NCBI GenBank assembly: GCA_002413145.1
Contig: DHWK01000082.1
Location: 5,354-15,377, forward strand
Direction of reading: 5' to 3'
DNA: 10,024 nucleotides
DNA from: a bacterium UBP12_UBA5184
GTDB lineage: Bacteria > Vulcanimicrobiota > Vulcanimicrobiia > Vulcanimicrobiales > Vulcanimicrobiaceae
A program made the position numbers and the translations under genes. The notes beneath the pieces are model-generated. The model saw nothing but the letters and a program-made list of their open reading frames with translations, ran no database searches and was not told the DNA's origin. This document shows, piece by piece, positions 6,825-10,024 of this stretch. The number at the start of each line of letters is the position of its first letter. Position 1 is the first letter of the stretch.

Positions 6825-7689
6825 GGTCGATCAACTCGGGGTAGATGCGCGCCACGATCTTCGGAGCGCGCAGGGGTTCGATCACGTCGTGCGACGGCGG
6901 CAAGCCGCGTAGTCGGTGGATCGCGATGCGCGCCGTTTGGTGCGCCTCCCACGAAACCGCCAGCCGGCGCGTGCTCCGATTGCGCACCGCCATCTCGCTG
7001 TCGTTGACCACCAGCACGATATCGTTCGTCGCCGGCGGCGTCGTCCGCGCGTCCCCGATCAACTCGCGCGCCAAATGGTAAGACTGCGCGACCGCGTGCG
7101 TCGGATAACGGGGATAACCGTGAGCCGGCATTTGGCGTTCGCGTTCGAAGGGATTCCACCAGAGCCATTTGTTGGGAAGACGCAAGGTGAGGGCCGCCGC
7201 GAGCGGACCGAGCGCGTCGGGTAACCAGCGAATGCCGAGAAAGGGCGCGATCGCGACGACGCGCTCGACGCTTTCGTGCTGGCCGATCCACAGCGCGAGC
7301 AAGCCGCCGAGCGAGAAGCCGATCACGGTAACGCGCTCGCCGTGTTGACGCGCTTCGTCCAAGGCGCGGCGCGAGAACTCGACCAGCTCGTCGCGATTGA
7401 GGCCTTCGAGGACGTTCGAAAGCCGATCGGCGTGCCCGTGACGCGGCAGCGCGGGGATGAGGACGTTCGCGCCGCGTTCGTAGAGCAGGCGTCCGAACTC
7501 GGCGAACTGCGGCGGACTCGCGGTGAGGCCGTGCAGCAGCAGACAGACCCTCGCCGTCCTTCCGCCGTGCCGCAAAAGGATCGTGCGCCCGGTCTCGCCG
7601 ACTTCGTCGCTCCGCGCTACGAGCTTGGAGGTTTCCCTCATTGCGTGGAACGGTTCGCCGCCGCACTCGCTGGAGCCGTTCCGCAGCAC
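6811..7689 (-). CDS. Alpha/beta hydrolase (copy 2 of tandem pair, altered acid residue)
   Basis: Alpha/beta-fold serine hydrolase, 292 residues from GTG 7689. Landmarks are CLLLHGLTASPPQF (His53-Gly54), IPALPRHGHADR, nucleophile elbow IGFSLGG (Ser126), and LPPSHDVIEP with probable base His267. The catalytic-acid segment reads VVNDSEMAVRN: alignment with copy 1 places Glu232 where copy 1 has Asp236, with Asp230 two residues earlier as an alternative. ATG 7641 (giving MRETSKLVARSDEVGETG) is the other possible start; neither has a good Shine-Dalgarno, and copy 1's N-terminal length slightly favours GTG 7689. This is the first gene of the six-gene minus-strand run and faces the Tag-like gene across a 49-bp gap (97 bp with the shorter start). 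Not a signal-peptide protein. Substrate unknown. Confidence 0.88.
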   Translation of the reverse strand: MLRNGSSECGGEPFHAMRETSKLVARSDEVGETGRTILLRHGGRTARVCLLLHGLTASPPQFAEFGRLLYERGANVLIPALPRHGHADRLSNVLEGLNRDELVEFSRRALDEARQHGERVTVIGFSLGGLLALWIGQHESVERVVAIAPFLGIRWLPDALGPLAAALTLRLPNKWLWWNPFERERQMPAHGYPRYPTHAVAQSYHLARELIGDARTTPPATNDIVLVVNDSEMAVRNRSTRRLAVSWEAHQTARIAIHRLRGLPPSHDVIEPLRAPKIVARIYPELIDLADS

Positions 7690-7738
7690 CGCGGCCGCGG
7701 GCGGAGAAATCCGGCGGGTTCGCCGAACACGAACCCCG
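7690..7738. promoter_or_regulatory. Divergent intergenic region, presumed promoters in both directions
   Basis: Short GC-rich gap between the start of the minus-strand hydrolase run and the plus-strand Tag-like gene. By position it should carry promoters for both. I could not pick out convincing -35/-10 elements. A 7-bp inverted repeat, GGAACGG (7647-7653) and CCGTTCC (7676-7682), lies just beside it, inside the 5' end of the minus gene if GTG 7689 is the start, or inside the gap if ATG 7641 is. Confidence 0.3.
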
Positions 7739-8257
7739 ATGGCGGTCCCGGAACCGATCGAACCCCAGCGACTCGGCGACTATCTGGCCGTGATGTCGCG
7801 CGCGGTGTTCCAGGCCGGTCTATCGTGGAAAACGATCGAGACGCGTTGGAACGACTATTTGCGATTGTTCGAAGGTTTCGATCCGCACGTCGTCGCTTCG
7901 TTCGACAGCAGCGACGTCGAACGGATCTTGGACGACGGCGGCGTCGTCCGAACGTACAGGAAAGTCGTCGCGACGGTGGACAATGCGAAGGCGATGCTCG
8001 AGCTGGATCGCGAGCACGGAGGCTTTCGCAATTACCTGCGCTCGTTCGACTCCTACGCGTCGCTGGCTGCGGACTTGCGCAAACGCTTCAAGTTTCTCGG
8101 CGAGTTGTCGGCCTACTACTTCCTCTTCCGCGTCGGCGAACCGGTCCCGCGCTTCGAAAATTGGGAGAAAGGTATTCCGGGCGATCATCCGCGCATGCGC
8201 GAGATGGTCGCGCTCGCACGCGAAAAGGGGACCTCGCCCGAACGGCCGAGCGCGTAG
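7739..8257 (+). CDS. Divergent 3-methyladenine DNA glycosylase I (Tag) family protein
   Basis: 172 residues from ATG 7739. Matching Tag features are FQAGLSWKTIETRW (residues 24-37), LFEGFDPHVVASFDSSDVERIL, GVVRTYRKVVATVDNAKAML, GGFRNYLRSF, and FKFLGELSAYYFLF. Classical Tag removes 3-methyladenine from alkylated DNA. This protein is N-terminally short: it lacks the leading Cys and YH..EWG segment. The segment before QAGLSW reads VMSRAVF, so the recognition glutamate of E. coli Tag (in CLEGQQAGLSW) is not conserved, and the C-terminal His/Cys zinc ligands are absent. It therefore belongs to a zinc-less side branch; DNA repair is likely but specificity is open. The open frame extends upstream to 7523 only as shadow of the opposite hydrolase gene. 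No clear Shine-Dalgarno. The stop is 6 bp from the convergent neighbour's stop. Confidence 0.85.
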   Translation: MAVPEPIEPQRLGDYLAVMSRAVFQAGLSWKTIETRWNDYLRLFEGFDPHVVASFDSSDVERILDDGGVVRTYRKVVATVDNAKAMLELDREHGGFRNYLRSFDSYASLAADLRKRFKFLGELSAYYFLFRVGEPVPRFENWEKGIPGDHPRMREMVALAREKGTSPERPSA

Positions 8258-8263
8258 ACGACG

Positions 8264-9073
8264 TCAGGCGGAAAACAACTCCGTTATCTCGCCGAACGGC
8301 ACGCCGCCCAGCGCCGCGTTCATTTCGCCGGCGCGGAGCGCCGTAGCGGCCTCGACCAGCGCCGACATAGCGCGACGGTAGAGCGCGCCGCCGACGCTCA
8401 CGCGACGGACGCCGGCTGCGGAGAGTTCCGCCAGCGAGAGCGGGCCGCTTGCGGGACCGATCAGGACGTTCACCGGCTTCGGTGCAACCGCGCGGACGAC
8501 GGCACGAATTGCGTCCAGGTCGGGTAGCGCGGGCGCGTAGAGTACGTCGGCGCCGGCTTCCGCGAAGGCAACGAGCCGCCGAATCGTATCGTCGAGATCG
8601 GGATTTCCGAGCAGAAAATTATCGCTGCGGCCGGTGAGCAGGATACGGCCCCGCGCGGCCACGGCGGCGGCGCGGATCCGCGCGACGGCCGGCTCGAAGT
8701 CGTGTAAGGGATGCGCGGGATCGGCCGTCGTGTCTTCGAGGCCGAGCCCGGCCAGGCCGGCGTCGATCGCAGCGCGCACCGTCGCCGCGCAATCTTCCGG
8801 CTCGGGACCGAAGCCGTCCTCGAGATCGCCGTTGACGGGCAGCCCGGTGACGCCTCCGAGCAGGACGGCGTTGGCGATCGCCTCCTCACGCGAGACCGCA
8901 TGACACCCATCCCTGCGACCGAGCGCGAACGCGATGCCGGCCGAAGTGCTGCCCAACGCCTCGAATCCCGCGCGCTTCAGAATCGCGGCGGACGTGCCGT
9001 CCCACGCATTCGGCATGACGAATGCTTCGCGCCGCTCGTGCAGCGCAAGGAACGTCTCGTAGGCGAAGCTCAC
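8264..9073 (-). CDS. Isocitrate lyase/phosphoenolpyruvate mutase superfamily enzyme
   Basis: 269 residues from GTG 9073, directly after the upstream gene's TAG. The PrpB/PEP-mutase-like TIM barrel is shown by VMPNAWDGTSAAILKRAGFE (19-38), STSAGIAFALG (42-52), the metal-binding region NGDLEDGFGPEPEDC (81-95), GLEDTT (111-116), TGRSDNF (147-153) and a C-terminal GVRRVSVGGALYRRAM. Members cleave C-C or P-C bonds of 2-oxo acids such as 2-methylisocitrate, oxaloacetate or phosphonopyruvate. The lyase-type active-site loop with the (K/R)(K/R)CGH motif is absent: the segment after GLEDTT is ADPAHPLHDF. Methylisocitrate or isocitrate lyase activity is therefore unlikely. Glu85 stands where the second Asp of the usual DxD is found. 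Substrate unknown, cytoplasmic. The GTG start gives the conserved N-terminal helix of the family. Confidence 0.88.
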   Translation of the reverse strand: MSFAYETFLALHERREAFVMPNAWDGTSAAILKRAGFEALGSTSAGIAFALGRRDGCHAVSREEAIANAVLLGGVTGLPVNGDLEDGFGPEPEDCAATVRAAIDAGLAGLGLEDTTADPAHPLHDFEPAVARIRAAAVAARGRILLTGRSDNFLLGNPDLDDTIRRLVAFAEAGADVLYAPALPDLDAIRAVVRAVAPKPVNVLIGPASGPLSLAELSAAGVRRVSVGGALYRRAMSALVEAATALRAGEMNAALGGVPFGEITELFSA

Positions 9074-10003
9074 CTAATTCGCCGCGCGCACGCCGCGCGC
9101 GATCGCCTCCGCGACCGCTTCGGCGGCGAGGATGCCGACGAGATCGAGTGGCGCCTCGACCTCGCCCGTCGCGCAGGCAAAGATCGTGTCGCCGTCGCGC
9201 GTGAGATGGACGGGCTTGATCGCGCGCGCCAGCCCGTCGTGCGCCATCTGCGCGACCTTCGTGCAGTCGACTTTACGCAACCGCGCGTTCGTCGCTACGA
9301 CCGCGAGGGTCGTGTTTGCTCCCGCGGCTGGGATCAAACTCGAGTTCTGCAGCAGCGCCTCGAGCAGCGGGCCCTCGTCGAGCAGCGATCCGTCGTCGGC
9401 GCGCGGACCGGCGATGCGTTCGTGCGTCTCGGGATCGTAGATCCAGCCGATCGCATTAGCGACGGCGAGCGCGCCGACGACGACCTCGCCCACCCTGCGC
9501 GAGGCCGTCCCGAGACCGCTGCGCATCGCTCGTTCGAGGCCTGCCATCTTTCCGGCAGTCGCTCCGCAGCCGACGCCGACCGAGCCTTCAGGAAACGCTT
9601 CCGCGCGCGCTGCCGTCGCCGCGCTGCGGCCCATCGCTGCGTCGGGCCGAACGCTGCCGTCGCCGACGCCGAGGTCGAAGATCACGGCCGCCGGGACGAT
9701 CGGAACGCGCCAGGGCCCGACTTCGTAGCCGACGCCGCGCCCCTCGAGGTAGTGCATGACGCCCGAGGCGGCATCGAGACCGAACGCGCTGCCGCCGCTC
9801 AAAACGATGGCGTGCACGACCTCAACGTGGGCCGTCGGTGCGAGCAGATCGGTCTCGCGCGTCCCCGGCGCCGAGCCTCGAACGTCGACGCCGCAGACCG
9901 CGCCACGATCGGGGACGAGTACGACCGTGCAACCGGTCCGCGAGCGCACGTCGTGCGCGTGCCCGACGCGAATCCCGGTGACCTCGACGATCGAACCGCC
10001 CAT
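9074..10003 (-). CDS. P1 family peptidase (DmpA/BapA/NylC-like, peptidase family S58)
   Basis: 309 residues from ATG 10001-10003. The family makes a precursor that self-cleaves into alpha and beta chains, whose new N-terminal Ser or Thr is the nucleophile; members are D-aminopeptidases, beta-peptidyl aminopeptidases or 6-aminohexanoate-oligomer hydrolases. Visible motifs: an early VEVTGIRVGHAHD, the Gly-rich HAIVLSGGSAFGLDAASGV (64-82), SVGVGCGATAGK, the cleavage region GANTTLAVVATNARL, and DGDTIFACATGE (270-281). Cleavage is predicted between Asn230 and Thr231, which resembles NylC (Asn/Thr) more than the Gly-Ser site of DmpA. No signal peptide. It is probably the first gene of a two-gene unit with the PEP-mutase-like enzyme, and has a good AAGGAG ribosome-binding site. 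Confidence 0.93.
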   Translation of the reverse strand: MGGSIVEVTGIRVGHAHDVRSRTGCTVVLVPDRGAVCGVDVRGSAPGTRETDLLAPTAHVEVVHAIVLSGGSAFGLDAASGVMHYLEGRGVGYEVGPWRVPIVPAAVIFDLGVGDGSVRPDAAMGRSAATAARAEAFPEGSVGVGCGATAGKMAGLERAMRSGLGTASRRVGEVVVGALAVANAIGWIYDPETHERIAGPRADDGSLLDEGPLLEALLQNSSLIPAAGANTTLAVVATNARLRKVDCTKVAQMAHDGLARAIKPVHLTRDGDTIFACATGEVEAPLDLVGILAAEAVAEAIARGVRAAN

Positions 10004-10008
10004 CCGCG

Positions 10009-10014
10009 CTCCTT
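10009..10014 (-). promoter_or_regulatory. Shine-Dalgarno (AAGGAG) for the P1 peptidase
   Basis: The minus strand reads AAGGAGCGCGGATG, giving AAGGAG five bases before the ATG. This fixes the start of the P1 peptidase and suggests it begins a translation unit independent of anything upstream. Confidence 0.7.
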
Positions 10015-10024
10015 ACCCGACGCA

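Noticed and set aside
8258..8263. Possible bidirectional terminator between the convergent Tag-like and PEP-mutase-like genes
   Set aside because: Only 6 bp separate the stops and no stem-loop with a T-run is visible on either side.
7276..8346. Plus-strand 356-residue open frame over hydrolase copy 2 and the Tag-like gene
   Set aside because: Arg-rich, different frame from the Tag match, spans an intergenic region; no domain.
1..10024. tRNA, rRNA, CRISPR array, insertion sequence, prophage or toxin-antitoxin system
   Set aside because: Read through for direct repeats, terminal inverted repeats, cloverleaf-like segments and the relevant protein motifs; none found. The window is almost wholly filled by metabolic and transport genes.

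Overview
The window is chromosomal DNA from a GC-rich bacterium (roughly two-thirds G+C by eye). It is packed with protein genes: gaps are 50 bp or less and neighbours often overlap by a few bases. Start codons include GTG and TTG, and most genes lack a strong Shine-Dalgarno sequence. A lipoprotein signal with a lipobox cysteine on the solute-binding protein and bacterial-type families throughout exclude eukaryotic or viral DNA. No marker gene fixes the taxon. The style fits an uncultivated soil-type lineage such as Eremiobacterota (WPS-2), but that is a weak guess. I see no RNA genes, IS elements, CRISPR arrays, phage genes or origin.

Layout. (a) 1-1286 (+): the 3' part of a flavin amine oxidase whose N-terminus lies off the window. 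In the next frame a short hydrophobic ORF follows (1270-1449). (b) 1446-7689 (-): a tight six-gene run. In transcription order it encodes two tandem paralogous alpha/beta hydrolases, a family-5 solute-binding lipoprotein, a DHA2-type MFS transporter, an anonymous 121-aa protein with the clearest ribosome-binding site of the run, and a DUF1028 Ntn-hydrolase-like protein. Spacings are -14, +45, -13, +40 and +12 bp, so one transcript is likely. (c) 7739-8257 (+): a divergent member of the 3-methyladenine DNA glycosylase I (Tag) family, divergently oriented from the run in (b). (d) 8264-10003 (-): a P1/DmpA-type self-processing aminopeptidase, followed without a single spacer base by an isocitrate lyase/PEP mutase superfamily enzyme.

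How they may work together. The minus-strand genes lean towards capture and cleavage of small amide or ester compounds: a binding lipoprotein of the oligopeptide/nickel family without its ABC permease, an MFS pump overlapping it, two serine hydrolases, a DUF1028 protein, and nearby a second self-processing amidohydrolase. This is inference from gene order; no substrate can be read from the sequence. Nothing here is a clear new defence or mobile system. The observations I rate highest are the anonymous 121-aa protein, the tandem hydrolases whose catalytic acid differs, the Tag-like protein that lacks the classical zinc and recognition residues, and an excess of the octamer GCGATCGC.
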